From positions 1 through 53,987 of the forward strand of contig JAGRGQ010000017.1 in assembly GCA_020445405.1 (NCBI GenBank): a stretch of 53,987 nt of DNA, given 5' to 3'. The notes under the pieces were generated by a model that saw only the letters and a program-made list of their open reading frames with translations, had not been told where the DNA came from and did not search any database. Origin of the DNA: Gammaproteobacteria bacterium. Its GTDB lineage: Bacteria > Pseudomonadota > Gammaproteobacteria > Chromatiales > Chromatiaceae. Each line of letters opens with the position of its first letter. The first letter of the stretch is position 1. Shown one piece after another: positions 35,084 to 43,994 of this stretch. Position numbers and translations under genes: made by a program.

Positions 35084-35848
35084 CTAAGCTCCGTCGTCCG
35101 CTTTCACTCTTTTACTGGAAGGCAGGTAGGTACTGAGCATCTGCTCCAGCACACGCGGATTCATGCCCTCCTGAATACCCGAAATCGTTTCCAGGATGAG
35201 CGATTTGTTGGTCTTCTCCAGTTGGCTGGCGCGCGCCAGTTTATCCGCCATGGGCTGCGCGAATGCATTGGCGATGACCGCACCATACAGCGTGGTGAGC
35301 AGCGCCACCGCCATCGCCGGCCCGATACTCGCCGGATCGGACATGTTGGCAAGCATCTGCACCAGCCCCACCAGGGTACCGATCATACCCATCGCCGGGG
35401 CCATGATCGCCATATTTTTGAACATATTCTGACCCACCTCGTGGCGCTGAATGGTGAGGTTGATATCCTTCGAGAGCAGTCTTTGCACCAGTGCCGGGTC
35501 ATGGCCGTCGACACAGAGGCCGATGCCCTGTTTCAGAAATTCGTTGCCGATCTCCTGACCCTCAAGGGCCAGCAGTCCGTTTTTACGCGCCACATCCGCC
35601 AGTTGCACCGCCTCTTCGATCAACTGATTGGCATCGTCGGTTTTATAAAAGAACGCTTTCAGAGCGATGTTGAAAGAACCGAGGAAGTCTTTCAACGAGA
35701 CCTGCATCAACGTCACCATGAAAGTGCCGCCGACCACGATCAGAATCGAGGGCAGATTCACAAACAGCATAATATCGCCACCAGTGGCAATGGCTCCGAT
35801 GATGATACCGAATCCACCCAACAGCCCAATCAGTGTTGCTATATCCAC
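35084..35848 (-). CDS. pomA: Flagellar stator protein PomA (MotA family)
   Basis: The 254-residue protein starts at GTG 35848 (MDIATLIGLLGGFGIIIGAI by analogy with Vibrio PomA) with GAGG six bases upstream; the frame is open much further upstream without similarity. It has four membrane helices, the conserved cytoplasmic loop with charged residues (VDGHDPALVQRLLSKDI) and AMGMIGTLVGLVQML, which lines the ion channel with PomB. It is first in the pomA-pomB-pilZ unit. Confidence 0.93.
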   Translation of the reverse strand: MDIATLIGLLGGFGIIIGAIATGGDIMLFVNLPSILIVVGGTFMVTLMQVSLKDFLGSFNIALKAFFYKTDDANQLIEEAVQLADVARKNGLLALEGQEIGNEFLKQGIGLCVDGHDPALVQRLLSKDINLTIQRHEVGQNMFKNMAIMAPAMGMIGTLVGLVQMLANMSDPASIGPAMAVALLTTLYGAVIANAFAQPMADKLARASQLEKTNKSLILETISGIQEGMNPRVLEQMLSTYLPSSKRVKADDGA

Positions 35849-35933
35849 ATAAAACCTCGTTATTACCCAGCGGGCCGCAGACGCTAAAAACGGAGGATAT
35901 CCCCTCCGGCCGACAGCACTTCCGATGCAGTTG

Positions 35934-35960
35934 ATAACGGAACAGCGGCGGAAAACTTTA
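35934..35960 (-). promoter_or_regulatory. Candidate sigma-28 (FliA) promoter of pomA
   Basis: On the minus strand TAAAGTTT (35960-35953) is a perfect FliA -35 box. Eleven bases later TCCGTTAT (35941-35934) matches GCCGATAA at five of eight positions. Spacing is correct, and late flagellar genes such as motAB are FliA-dependent in enteric bacteria. The -10 mismatch keeps this tentative. Confidence 0.4.
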
Positions 35961-36119
35961 GTTCGTGTAGACGCCTCAGATCGTCGCGAAAGCAGCAATT
36001 TTTCCGCCGCCAGCGCGGCCCCATGAAGATTGATCAGGGCATCGGTAACACCATGATTGAAATGTACTAATGGAACTTCCGGCCGCTATGGCAGATGAAA
36101 TCTCATCCTAACCGGTCCC

Positions 36120-36325
36120 TTCTCCCTCAATGAGGATGTCGCAAAGGTTCTCTCCCTTCTCCCACAGGAGGGTGTCGCAAAGGTTCTGTCCCTTCTCCCT
36201 TCGAGGGAGAAGGCCAGGATGAGGGTGATTAAAATCAGAGGCTTATCTGTCGATACCTTCACCCCGGCTCTCTCCCCCACGGAGAGAGGGGGCTTTTACG
36301 ACACCCTCCTGAGGGAGAGGGAGTT
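36120..36325. repeat. Palindromic intergenic repeat cluster upstream of pomA
   Basis: Two direct 32-base units (36132-36163 and 36168-36199, two differences, 36-base period) share the core TGTCGCAAAGGTTCT and a TCCCTTCTCCC tail. The second runs into a hairpin CCTTCTCCC/GGGAGAAGG (36191-36199 and 36205-36213). A partial inverted copy with CGACACCCTCCTGAGGGAG lies at 36299-36317. The purine/pyrimidine-skewed units resemble REP-like palindromes. No gene lies between 35961 and 36502. Confidence 0.65.
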
Positions 36326-36502
36326 ATGGGACAGCAATGTGTCGCCACAAACGGGGAGAGATCAAAATCTCCGAATTTTGCAGAAACAGGAAGAGGGAGA
36401 GAAAATAATGCAACAAATCCCTGCTGTGCAGTTGCCGACCGGTTGCATTTCCTGCTTCAATTTCCAGCGCTCCCGACAGGGTGTGCAGACACAGGCCTGA
36501 AG

Positions 36503-37360
36503 ATGACTTCACGATTGACGCACAGCGCTGGAAAATTCCCCAAATCAATTCTGATTACAGGCTGTTCAAGTGGAATCGGTTATGTTGCCGCGAACGTACT
36601 CAAAACGCGCGGATACCAGGTTTTTGCCAGCGCGAGACAACAACGGGACGCGGAGCGGCTGACGAATGAGGGTCTCAACGCGATACGCCTTGACCTGACC
36701 GACAGTCAAAGCATTTCGGACGCTTTGAAGTGGATATTTGAGCAGACCCAGGGTCAACTGTACGCGCTATTCAACAACGGCGCCTATGGCCAGCCGGGAG
36801 CGGTTGAGGATCTCAGCCGGGAGGTGCTCAGATCACAGTTCGAAACCAATCTGTTTGGCTGGCACGATCTGACCCGGCGCGTCATTCCGGTGATGCGCAG
36901 CCAGGGGCAGGGACGCATCATACAGAACAGCTCGGTGCTCGGCCTCGTCGCGCTGCGCTACCGCGGCGCCTATACCGCAAGCAAGTTCGCGCTGGAGGGG
37001 CTCAGTGACACGCTGCGCATGGAGTTGCACGGCAGTGGTGTCCACGTGAGCCTGATCGAACCCGGACCCATCGAAAGCCGTTTTCGTACGAACAGCCTGA
37101 TCATGGCGAAAAAGCATATCGACATGGAAAACAGTGTGCATCGTGAAAACTACAAACTCACCGTGGAACGACTGGAGAAGCAGGGACCCGCGGTATCCTT
37201 CACACTGCCTCCCGAGGCGGTGGTGCGCCGGGTGATCCATGCGCTGGAGAGCCGCCACCCGCGGGCACGATACTATGTCACCCTACCCACTCATCTGTTT
37301 GGCAACCTGAAACGACTGCTCTCCAGCGCAGCGCTCGACCGGATAGCGCGCAGGATCTAG
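36503..37360 (+). CDS. Short-chain dehydrogenase/reductase (YbbO-like)
   Basis: The 285-residue protein starts at ATG 36503 (the frame runs further upstream without similarity). It has the NAD(P)-binding TGCSSGIG near residue 20, NNGAYGQ (the usual NAG motif reads NNG), catalytic Ser in NSSVLG, and YTASK with catalytic Tyr and Lys. Its overall pattern, including SLIEPGPIESRF, matches E. coli YbbO, an NADP-dependent aldehyde reductase. No operon partner is evident; the repeat cluster lies upstream. Confidence 0.85.
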   Translation: MTSRLTHSAGKFPKSILITGCSSGIGYVAANVLKTRGYQVFASARQQRDAERLTNEGLNAIRLDLTDSQSISDALKWIFEQTQGQLYALFNNGAYGQPGAVEDLSREVLRSQFETNLFGWHDLTRRVIPVMRSQGQGRIIQNSSVLGLVALRYRGAYTASKFALEGLSDTLRMELHGSGVHVSLIEPGPIESRFRTNSLIMAKKHIDMENSVHRENYKLTVERLEKQGPAVSFTLPPEAVVRRVIHALESRHPRARYYVTLPTHLFGNLKRLLSSAALDRIARRI

Positions 37361-37859
37361 AACCGATCTTATAGTCCGGCACAGACCAAGTTGCCGTCCG
37401 AATTGCTTGCGGGCAAGCAGCGCCACAGGGCAGTGAAGCATTTCGGACGCAACCCCGTTGGTAAGCGGGCGACGCCTGATCCTGGCTCTGTTATGGCCCA
37501 CTGACGTCGCATCGGCTGGATCACGCACGCGGCCAAGCGGCATGATGAGACAGGTTCCGGGCTTCCGGAGGGCTGCCGCAGTACAACTGTGGCGACCGGG
37601 TTCATTTGAGTGCCAACACTGGGCTTTCGCATCGTGTCAACAGGCCCAGGCATCGCTCAACCCTGTTTCCGCCCGATAGCAACAATTATTTTGTGGACAA
37701 TATACCACCCGAAATAGAGATTGACGGCCGACACTGAGGTAGAATCCGGCCCATCGCAGTCGGTTGACAGATCATCCGGTCGTTCGCCGCTGCTTCACAG
37801 TACCCGATAAATCCTCTGCCCGAATACTCGACGGCAGACATCAGAGCAGGATCCCGTTT
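37361..37859. other. Gene-free interval before the aminotransferase
   Basis: These 499 bases hold no supported gene. A short hairpin GCTTG/CAAGC occurs near 37405-37418. The 16-mer at 37545-37560 (ATGAGACAGGTTCCGG) recurs with one change at 33023-33008 on the minus strand. The AGGA ribosome site of the aminotransferase lies at its right end. Confidence 0.5.
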
Positions 37860-39041
37860 ATGGAAATTCGCAGTTTCAATCCACCCGTACGCACACTCAT
37901 GGGCCCGGGTCCGTCGGACGTCCACCCGCGCGTCCTGGAGGCGATCTCACGCCCTACCATAGGCCATCTCGACCCACTGTTCGTAGGCATGATGGAAGAG
38001 GTGAAGACGCTGTTGCAGTACGCCTTCCAGACCGACAACACCCTCACCATGCCGGTATCGGCACCGGGATCGGCCGGTATGGAGACCTGTTTCGCCAATC
38101 TGGTGGAACCGGGTGACAAGGTGGTCGTCTGCCAGAACGGGGTTTTCGGCGGCCGCATGAAAGAGAACGTGGAGCGCTGCGGCGGCGTGGCGGTCATGGT
38201 TGAGGATGAATGGGGCAAAGCGGTCGACCCTCAGAAACTGGAAGATACGCTCAAGGCCCATCCCGACAGCAGCATCGTCGCCTTCGTTCATGCGGAAACC
38301 TCCACCGGTGCTCAGTCCGATGCCAAAACACTGGTAAGTCTGGCCCACAGGCACGACTGCCTGAGCATCGTCGATGCGGTGACCTCCCTTGGCGGTACAC
38401 CGGTAAAAGTGGACGTTTGGGGTATAGACGCAATCTACTCGGGTACCCAGAAGTGCCTCTCCTGCACGCCGGGAATCTCTCCGGTCAGTTTTAACGAGCG
38501 GGCTCAGCAGAAGATCCGCGAGCGCAAGACCAGAGTGCAAAGCTGGTTTATGGATCTGAATCTGGTAATGGGGTACTGGGGCAGCAGCGCCAAACGCAGC
38601 TACCACCACACCGCGCCCGTGAACGCCCTTTATGCGCTGCATGAAGCGCTGTTGATGTTGCGTGAGGAGGGACTGGAGAACGCCTGGAACCGCCACCAGC
38701 GCAATCACCAGGCACTCAAGGCCGGCCTCGAGGCAATGGGCCTCAATTTCATCGTGCCCGAAGCCGACCGCCTGCCACAGCTCAATGCGGTATCGATACC
38801 GCAGGGCGTGGACGACGCGCTGGTACGCAGCCGACTGCTAAACGAATACAACCTGGAGATCGGCGCGGGCCTGGGTACATTGGCCGGGAAGGTATGGCGC
38901 ATCGGACTGATGGGTCATGCCAGTCGACCGGAAAACATCCTGCTCTGCGTCGCTGCGCTGGAAGCGGTGTTATCCGATGCAGGCGCCGACATCAATACCG
39001 GTGTCGCGCTGAGTGCGGTACAAAAGGCACTGGGGCAATAG
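37860..39041 (+). CDS. Class V aminotransferase, serine/alanine-glyoxylate type
   Basis: The 393-residue PLP enzyme starts at ATG 37860 with AGGA nine bases upstream. It has the family opening LMGPGPSDVHPRVLEAISRP, the substrate motif SAPGSAGMET, HAETSTG, VDAVTSLGG, and the Schiff-base Lys in SGTQKCLSC, ending with the typical IGLMGHAS. It transfers amino groups between serine or alanine and glyoxylate. The exact donor is not certain. Confidence 0.9.
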   Translation: MEIRSFNPPVRTLMGPGPSDVHPRVLEAISRPTIGHLDPLFVGMMEEVKTLLQYAFQTDNTLTMPVSAPGSAGMETCFANLVEPGDKVVVCQNGVFGGRMKENVERCGGVAVMVEDEWGKAVDPQKLEDTLKAHPDSSIVAFVHAETSTGAQSDAKTLVSLAHRHDCLSIVDAVTSLGGTPVKVDVWGIDAIYSGTQKCLSCTPGISPVSFNERAQQKIRERKTRVQSWFMDLNLVMGYWGSSAKRSYHHTAPVNALYALHEALLMLREEGLENAWNRHQRNHQALKAGLEAMGLNFIVPEADRLPQLNAVSIPQGVDDALVRSRLLNEYNLEIGAGLGTLAGKVWRIGLMGHASRPENILLCVAALEAVLSDAGADINTGVALSAVQKALGQ

Positions 39042-39094
39042 GGCCTTGGGCTGAGGGCAGAGAAAAACCGAAGATCAATGGTTTTTTCCCGGCG

Positions 39095-39784
39095 CTAGAG
39101 CCTGGGCCGTTGTTTGACAGCGACTTTGTCGCGCAGGTAAACAGGCAGTGCCAGTTCCGCGGGCAGCGCGTCACCGGCTTCGAAGCCCGCGGCGCCCAGT
39201 CGAGCTATATCCCAGGCGCTGCAGAGCAACTCGCCGTCCAGTACAGCGAGCGATGATCCCAGCCGAGCGCGCAGGGTCACGCCATAACTGGCCCAGCCCG
39301 AGCCTATCCCAACCCAGCCCTCGCCGCTGGGCAGATCGACTGTCTCCGGATGAGCCAGTCTATCGTCGATCTGGGAATACGCCAGCCCGTTGTCACCGAT
39401 CCGGTAACACCCCCAGTAGAGTTCATGCATGCGTGCATCGTAAGCCGGGAGCAGATTTTTATCGCCTTGTTCCCGGTAACGGCGCTGCGCCAGCGCAGCC
39501 AGCGTAGAGACCGGCACCACCGGCAGGTCCGCCCCAAAAGCGGCGCCCTGCACGACACCGGCGGCGATTCGCACACCGGTGAAAGAACCGGGACCGCGTC
39601 CAAAAGCGAGCGCATCCAGCGCGACAAGCGCAATTCCCGCCTCCGCCAACAGTTCCTGCATCATGGGAAGTATCAGTTCGCTGTGCCCCCGCGACTCCAC
39701 CCGGAAACGCAGCGTGATCTCCCCATCGAGGTATAGCGCAGCGGAACAGGCCTCGGTTGCGGTATCAATAGCCAGAATTTTCAT
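39095..39784 (-). CDS. tsaB: tRNA threonylcarbamoyladenosine synthesis protein TsaB
   Basis: TsaB is the scaffold of the TsaBDE complex that makes t6A37 in ANN-decoding tRNAs. The 229-residue protein has the ASKHA start MKILAIDTATEACSAAL and the GRGPGSFTGVRI motif. It is a single gene here, convergent with the aminotransferase. A weak bidirectional hairpin (AAAAACC/GGTTTTT, 39063-39086) lies between them. Confidence 0.95.
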   Translation of the reverse strand: MKILAIDTATEACSAALYLDGEITLRFRVESRGHSELILPMMQELLAEAGIALVALDALAFGRGPGSFTGVRIAAGVVQGAAFGADLPVVPVSTLAALAQRRYREQGDKNLLPAYDARMHELYWGCYRIGDNGLAYSQIDDRLAHPETVDLPSGEGWVGIGSGWASYGVTLRARLGSSLAVLDGELLCSAWDIARLGAAGFEAGDALPAELALPVYLRDKVAVKQRPRL

Positions 39785-39864
39785 GCGTGCATTGTAGCCG
39801 CAAAATAGGGGTCATAGTTTACCAATTTTTAACACCGATCATCCTTTACATTAATATAACGCTC

Positions 39865-39891
39865 TTGGTGTTGGCTATTACGGCATATACT
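39865..39891 (+). promoter_or_regulatory. Candidate sigma-70 promoter of the fliB-like gene
   Basis: TTGGTG (39865-39870) lies 15 bases before TATACT (39886-39891), or 17 before TACTAT (39888-39893), in an A/T-rich stretch 105 bases upstream of the start. Neither spacing nor boxes are ideal. Confidence 0.35.
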
Positions 39892-39996
39892 ATGCCTGAT
39901 TCGCTCTATTGCGCTGCTGTCTCCTTAAGCCCCGATAATAAATAGGCAATAATCGCACATGCGTACTGCCAATAAGATCACCCGACCGAGGTATTG

Positions 39997-41199
39997 ATGG
40001 AACGACAAGAACTGAAATTGAGTAAATTCAACCAATTCCATTGCTTGGCGGAGCGGTGTCCAATGTCCTGTTGTCAAGGCTACAAAATCAAGGTGGATCC
40101 TCAAACTCTGCAGAATTGGCAAGATCATGCTGATCCCGAAGAAAGCAGGGATTTGCTGGCTAATATCGTGCACATTGAACCAAATCAAGTGAATATGCTG
40201 CAACGGGACGACGGAACCTGCGCCTGTCTGGGTCCGGACAAATTGTGCACCGTTCAAGTGCGCCACGGACATGATTTATTGCCCCAAATATGCCGGGACT
40301 ATCCGCGTTCTATTCTGGAGTCAGACTGGAAACGGCTCGAAACGTTACTGTTATCCTGTCCCGAGGCCACCAGATTGACACTGTTTAATGATAATGATTC
40401 CCCACTGTTCGAACCTATTGGAGAGCGTGCACGTGGAACATACAGACAAGTTGGTTACACATCAACCTCACAGCTAATCGACGAGTTTGTCGACGGTGTT
40501 CTACAAAACTCCAAATACCCCTTGAACGTTAAGGTACTTGCTATCTCAACACTGTTAGCCCAACTCTCCATGCTTTTTAGGCAAGTCCAACTCGACCAAA
40601 ATGCATTTGATGGTCTGTTCAAAAAGGTTGGCAGCAGGCTGTATGAGCTAAATCTGGCCATTAAACAAGGCAAAATCAAACCCGCTCCGCCTACCCGAGG
40701 TTCCTACTGGAAGTCAATATATCGTTTGACGCTGAAGAAGGCGGTTTCCTTAACCAAATTTAATCTCAACGATTCGGCGTGGCACAGATTGCTATCCGAA
40801 TGCCAAGATATTGAAGGCGATCTTACAAAAATCGACAATAAATTTGCAGCTTACAGAAATTCTGCTTGGGCAGCTTTGCACGATAATTACGGTAAACTTT
40901 TCCTCCGCTATTTAACGATCACATTCTGTAATCAGGGATTTCCTTGGCGATCGCCGTCCGGCTTTATTGATATACTCGCAGCGTTTATTCATTGCGTTAC
41001 AAAGCTTTCAGCCATCCAACTGATCTGTCTGATAAAGCAACACGAAACTGGCAGTCTGGAAGAGGAGTGTCTTTACGAGTTGATTTATACCGTGGAGCAC
41101 CAAATTGGCCACAGCGACGCCATCTATGAGACCATAAAAAAGGATCCAATGAGGCGTAATCTGCATCTATATCAAGAGTGTTTCATTGATTTTTTCTGA
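39997..41199 (+). CDS. FliB-type flagellin lysine N-methylase family protein
   Basis: The 400-residue protein starts at ATG 39997 with GAGG upstream; an in-frame TTG just before is ignored. The N-terminus has the cysteine signature of the FliB family, CLAERCPMSCCQGYKIKV, followed by DDGTCACLGPDKLCTVQ and CRDYPRS, consistent with a metal-bound reactive centre. The rest is helical, without membrane segments. FliB of Salmonella N-methylates flagellin lysines. The gene is clearly A/T-richer than its neighbours and has no flagellin gene nearby, suggesting transfer; its target here is unknown. Confidence 0.82.
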   Translation: MERQELKLSKFNQFHCLAERCPMSCCQGYKIKVDPQTLQNWQDHADPEESRDLLANIVHIEPNQVNMLQRDDGTCACLGPDKLCTVQVRHGHDLLPQICRDYPRSILESDWKRLETLLLSCPEATRLTLFNDNDSPLFEPIGERARGTYRQVGYTSTSQLIDEFVDGVLQNSKYPLNVKVLAISTLLAQLSMLFRQVQLDQNAFDGLFKKVGSRLYELNLAIKQGKIKPAPPTRGSYWKSIYRLTLKKAVSLTKFNLNDSAWHRLLSECQDIEGDLTKIDNKFAAYRNSAWAALHDNYGKLFLRYLTITFCNQGFPWRSPSGFIDILAAFIHCVTKLSAIQLICLIKQHETGSLEEECLYELIYTVEHQIGHSDAIYETIKKDPMRRNLHLYQECFIDFF

Positions 41200-41290
41200 C
41201 CAGGGCCTTAATTCCGTGTCCATTGTTCAAGAATATATTCGAAAAATGGCCGTCTAAAAAGCTTAAGTAAGTGCCATTCGGGTTTGACTC

Positions 41291-43213
41291 CTAGTTCCCG
41301 TTTGCGGGTTGTGCGAAGAACCGCCGGACATCAGCCTGCTCCCGGGTACGGGACATCGGCGGCATGCTGTCCAGGAATATCCGGCCGTAACCCCGCCTCA
41401 ACAGTCGTTGGTCGCAAACCACCAACACCCCCCGGTCATTGACATCGCGGATCAGCCGACCGGCTCCCTGCTTGAGAGCGATCGCTGCCTGCGGCACCTG
41501 AAACTCCATAAATGGGTTGCCCCCCCTTTTTTTCAATGCGTTGATGCGCGCCTGCAGCACCGGATCACCCGGCGAGGCAAAAGGAAGTTTATCAATAATG
41601 ACGCAGGACAGTGCTTCCCCGCGCACATCGACGCCCTCCCAGAAACTGGCTGTGCCCAGCAATACCGCATTGCCGTGTTCACGGAACCGGTTGAGCAACT
41701 CCCCTTTGGGTGCACTGCCCTGCACCAGCAGCGGGAAACCGACGCGCCCCTGCAGCAGATCTGCCGCCTCCCGCAGCGCCCGATGGCTGGTAAAGAGCAT
41801 AAAAGCACGGCCCCGGCTCGATTCCAGCAGCGGTACCGCCTCATCCACCACCGCCGCGGTAAAATCCGGTGAACTAGGCTCAGGAAGCCCTCTGGGAACA
41901 TACCAGAGCGCCTGATTGGGATAGTCGAAGGGACTGCCCCAAAGCGCGGACTGCGCTTTATCCAGGCCAAGCTGCTGTTGAAAATGGCGAAAACTCTCTC
42001 CCACCGCCAATGTGGCGGAAGTGAACACCCAGCTGCCCCGGTAACGCGCCATGCGCTCTCTGAACAGGCCGGAAATCTCCATCGGGGTGAGGTTCAGCCG
42101 GAAACTCTGGCGCTGGGTTTCGAACCAGCGTATCTCCTCGTCTGATTCCGGTTTACAAAGCGTAACCAGATCCATTTCAAGCTGCTGGCAGCGGGTGAGG
42201 CAGCTCTCCAACCCGGTGCCGCGGCCCTGCATCAAGCGCAATAGCCGGCCGAGTTCCTGCAACGCATCCCTGACCGTTCCCAATGCCGACAGAATGCGTT
42301 GATCTCCCTCCAGTTCAGACCAGGCGCCGCGCCGTATATCCATACCCAGGGTCAATCTTAAGTCTCTGACCGCCTTGCCAAGCCTGGCGCTCTGTTCAGG
42401 CAGCTCTTTCAGGTCGCCGGCCTCTTTCAGGTACTCGGTCTCGGTATCCCGCGCCAGTTCCAGCAGTTGGTGTCCGCTGACACTGGTACCGAAAAAATTG
42501 CTGGCCACATCGGGCAGTTGATGCGCTTCATCGATGATAAAACAGTCGGCTTCCGGTAGCAGGTCACCGAACCCCTCCTCCTTGAGCAAAAAATCGGCGC
42601 ACAGCAGATGGTGATTGATAACCACAAGATCGGCTTCCTGGGCGCGCCGCCTCGCTTCCAGCAGATGACAGTCGCCATAGCTCGGACACTCCTGCCCGAG
42701 ACAGTTGTCGGTGGTGGAGGTGACCAGCGGCCAGATGCCGGCATCTTCCGGTAGCTCACTCAGTTCGGCGATATCCCCGGTGCGCGTTTTTCCCGCCCAG
42801 CGCTGTATCCGCAGCAACTGATCGACCATCTCGCGGGAACTCAATCGCCCCGCACTCTGCGTGGTCTCCAGCCGATGCAGGCAGAGATAGTTGGCCCGTC
42901 CCTTGAGCAGCGCGACGTTGGTTGGCACCGACAACGCATCGCGAATCAACGGCAGATCCCGATGAAACAGTTGGTCCTGCAGATTCTTGGTGCCGGTGGA
43001 GATGATGATCTTCTGTCCGGAAATCAGCGCCGGAACCAGATAGGCGAAAGTCTTGCCGATACCGGTACCCGCCTCGCAGATCAGTACGCCGCCGAACTCC
43101 AGAATCCGAGCGACGCTTTGCGCCATCTCCTGCTGTTGTGGCCGGCAGGTGAATCCGTCGATAGTGCGTGAGAGCAGGCCATCGGGGCCCAGAATTTCGC
43201 TAATGTCATCCAT
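41291..43213 (-). CDS. yoaA: ATP-dependent DNA helicase YoaA (DinG/XPD family)
   Basis: The 640-residue iron-sulfur helicase has Walker A EAGTGIGKTF, four cysteines for the 4Fe-4S cluster (CLHRLE, then CLGQECPSYGDC), DEAH box in IIDEAHQLPD, and motif VI region QGAGRLIRD. Length and motifs match E. coli YoaA, which with HolC aids repair at stalled forks. ATG 43213 is preferred to an in-frame GTG at 43219; neither has a strong ribosome site. Confidence 0.9.
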   Translation of the reverse strand: MDDISEILGPDGLLSRTIDGFTCRPQQQEMAQSVARILEFGGVLICEAGTGIGKTFAYLVPALISGQKIIISTGTKNLQDQLFHRDLPLIRDALSVPTNVALLKGRANYLCLHRLETTQSAGRLSSREMVDQLLRIQRWAGKTRTGDIAELSELPEDAGIWPLVTSTTDNCLGQECPSYGDCHLLEARRRAQEADLVVINHHLLCADFLLKEEGFGDLLPEADCFIIDEAHQLPDVASNFFGTSVSGHQLLELARDTETEYLKEAGDLKELPEQSARLGKAVRDLRLTLGMDIRRGAWSELEGDQRILSALGTVRDALQELGRLLRLMQGRGTGLESCLTRCQQLEMDLVTLCKPESDEEIRWFETQRQSFRLNLTPMEISGLFRERMARYRGSWVFTSATLAVGESFRHFQQQLGLDKAQSALWGSPFDYPNQALWYVPRGLPEPSSPDFTAAVVDEAVPLLESSRGRAFMLFTSHRALREAADLLQGRVGFPLLVQGSAPKGELLNRFREHGNAVLLGTASFWEGVDVRGEALSCVIIDKLPFASPGDPVLQARINALKKRGGNPFMEFQVPQAAIALKQGAGRLIRDVNDRGVLVVCDQRLLRRGYGRIFLDSMPPMSRTREQADVRRFFAQPANGN

Positions 43214-43404
43214 CGGCACCGCTCGGGAAGGGGTGTTTCCGGTCAGAGACTCAGCCGTATCCGTCCGCCGGCTATTACTGCCGCCAATCCGGTGAGTACT
43301 GGAAACAGGGAAGGTATCGAAATTCCCGGATTCCGGCCTGCGCCGGGATGACGAGATATAAAAATGTCACTTTTCACACCAACGCTGTTTAACCGCCGGC
43401 CTGA

Positions 43405-43899
43405 TCAGCCCTGATTGTTCCAGATCTCAGGCTCCAGTCCACCATCGCGAGCCCACACCAGATGACCGATGATTTTGAAGCGGGCCACCGATAACGCGCC
43501 GCGTCTGGCCCGACCGCTACTCGACTTCTGCATGTATTCGAGAAGCTCGTCGCGCTCCGCTTCGTAGATTTCGTAAGGCTCGTACTCATCGTCCATCAGC
43601 ACGAGCAGAACCGAATCCCAGGACTGCTCCACATTGAGCTGACCAATGCGTTGACCGGATTTCGTCTCGTCAAAAATGGTCCGGCTTTTTATCTGGATAT
43701 TCTTGTTACCCCGTTCGGGGTCGATGGCGTCAATGCCGCCGACGCTGCCGTCGGCACGCGAAAGCGAAAGCAGGCGAACAGCGTCGTGCAGTGCAATTTC
43801 GCTGCTTATACCGGGCAGCGGCTTGCCCATCGTGCGACGGTATTCCGCGGCCAGCTGCCGTGCCTGACCGATCAGTTTCTCTTCGGCATAGACACTCAC
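43405..43899 (-). CDS. Conserved hypothetical protein, possible PD-(D/E)XK-like fold
   Basis: The 164-residue protein starts at GTG 43899, 12-13 bases after an AGGAGG site. The N-terminal helix contains a conserved Glu (SEIALHDAVRLL), followed by GIDAIDPERGNKNIQIKSRTI, in which Asp and Q-I-K resemble a degenerate D...(E/Q)xK nuclease motif. Similar short proteins occur as lone genes in many bacteria. I assign no function; the nuclease-fold idea is inference. Neighbours are unrelated (helicase, TPR lipoprotein). Confidence 0.6.
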   Translation of the reverse strand: MSVYAEEKLIGQARQLAAEYRRTMGKPLPGISSEIALHDAVRLLSLSRADGSVGGIDAIDPERGNKNIQIKSRTIFDETKSGQRIGQLNVEQSWDSVLLVLMDDEYEPYEIYEAERDELLEYMQKSSSGRARRGALSVARFKIIGHLVWARDGGLEPEIWNNQG

Positions 43900-43994
43900 G
43901 CCTGCACGATCCTCCTGAAAATCCGGTAGACATCGGTCCTGAAACCGATTAGGACTTAATGTCGTATATTAGGGCCTGTCGGCGCCGACTACAA

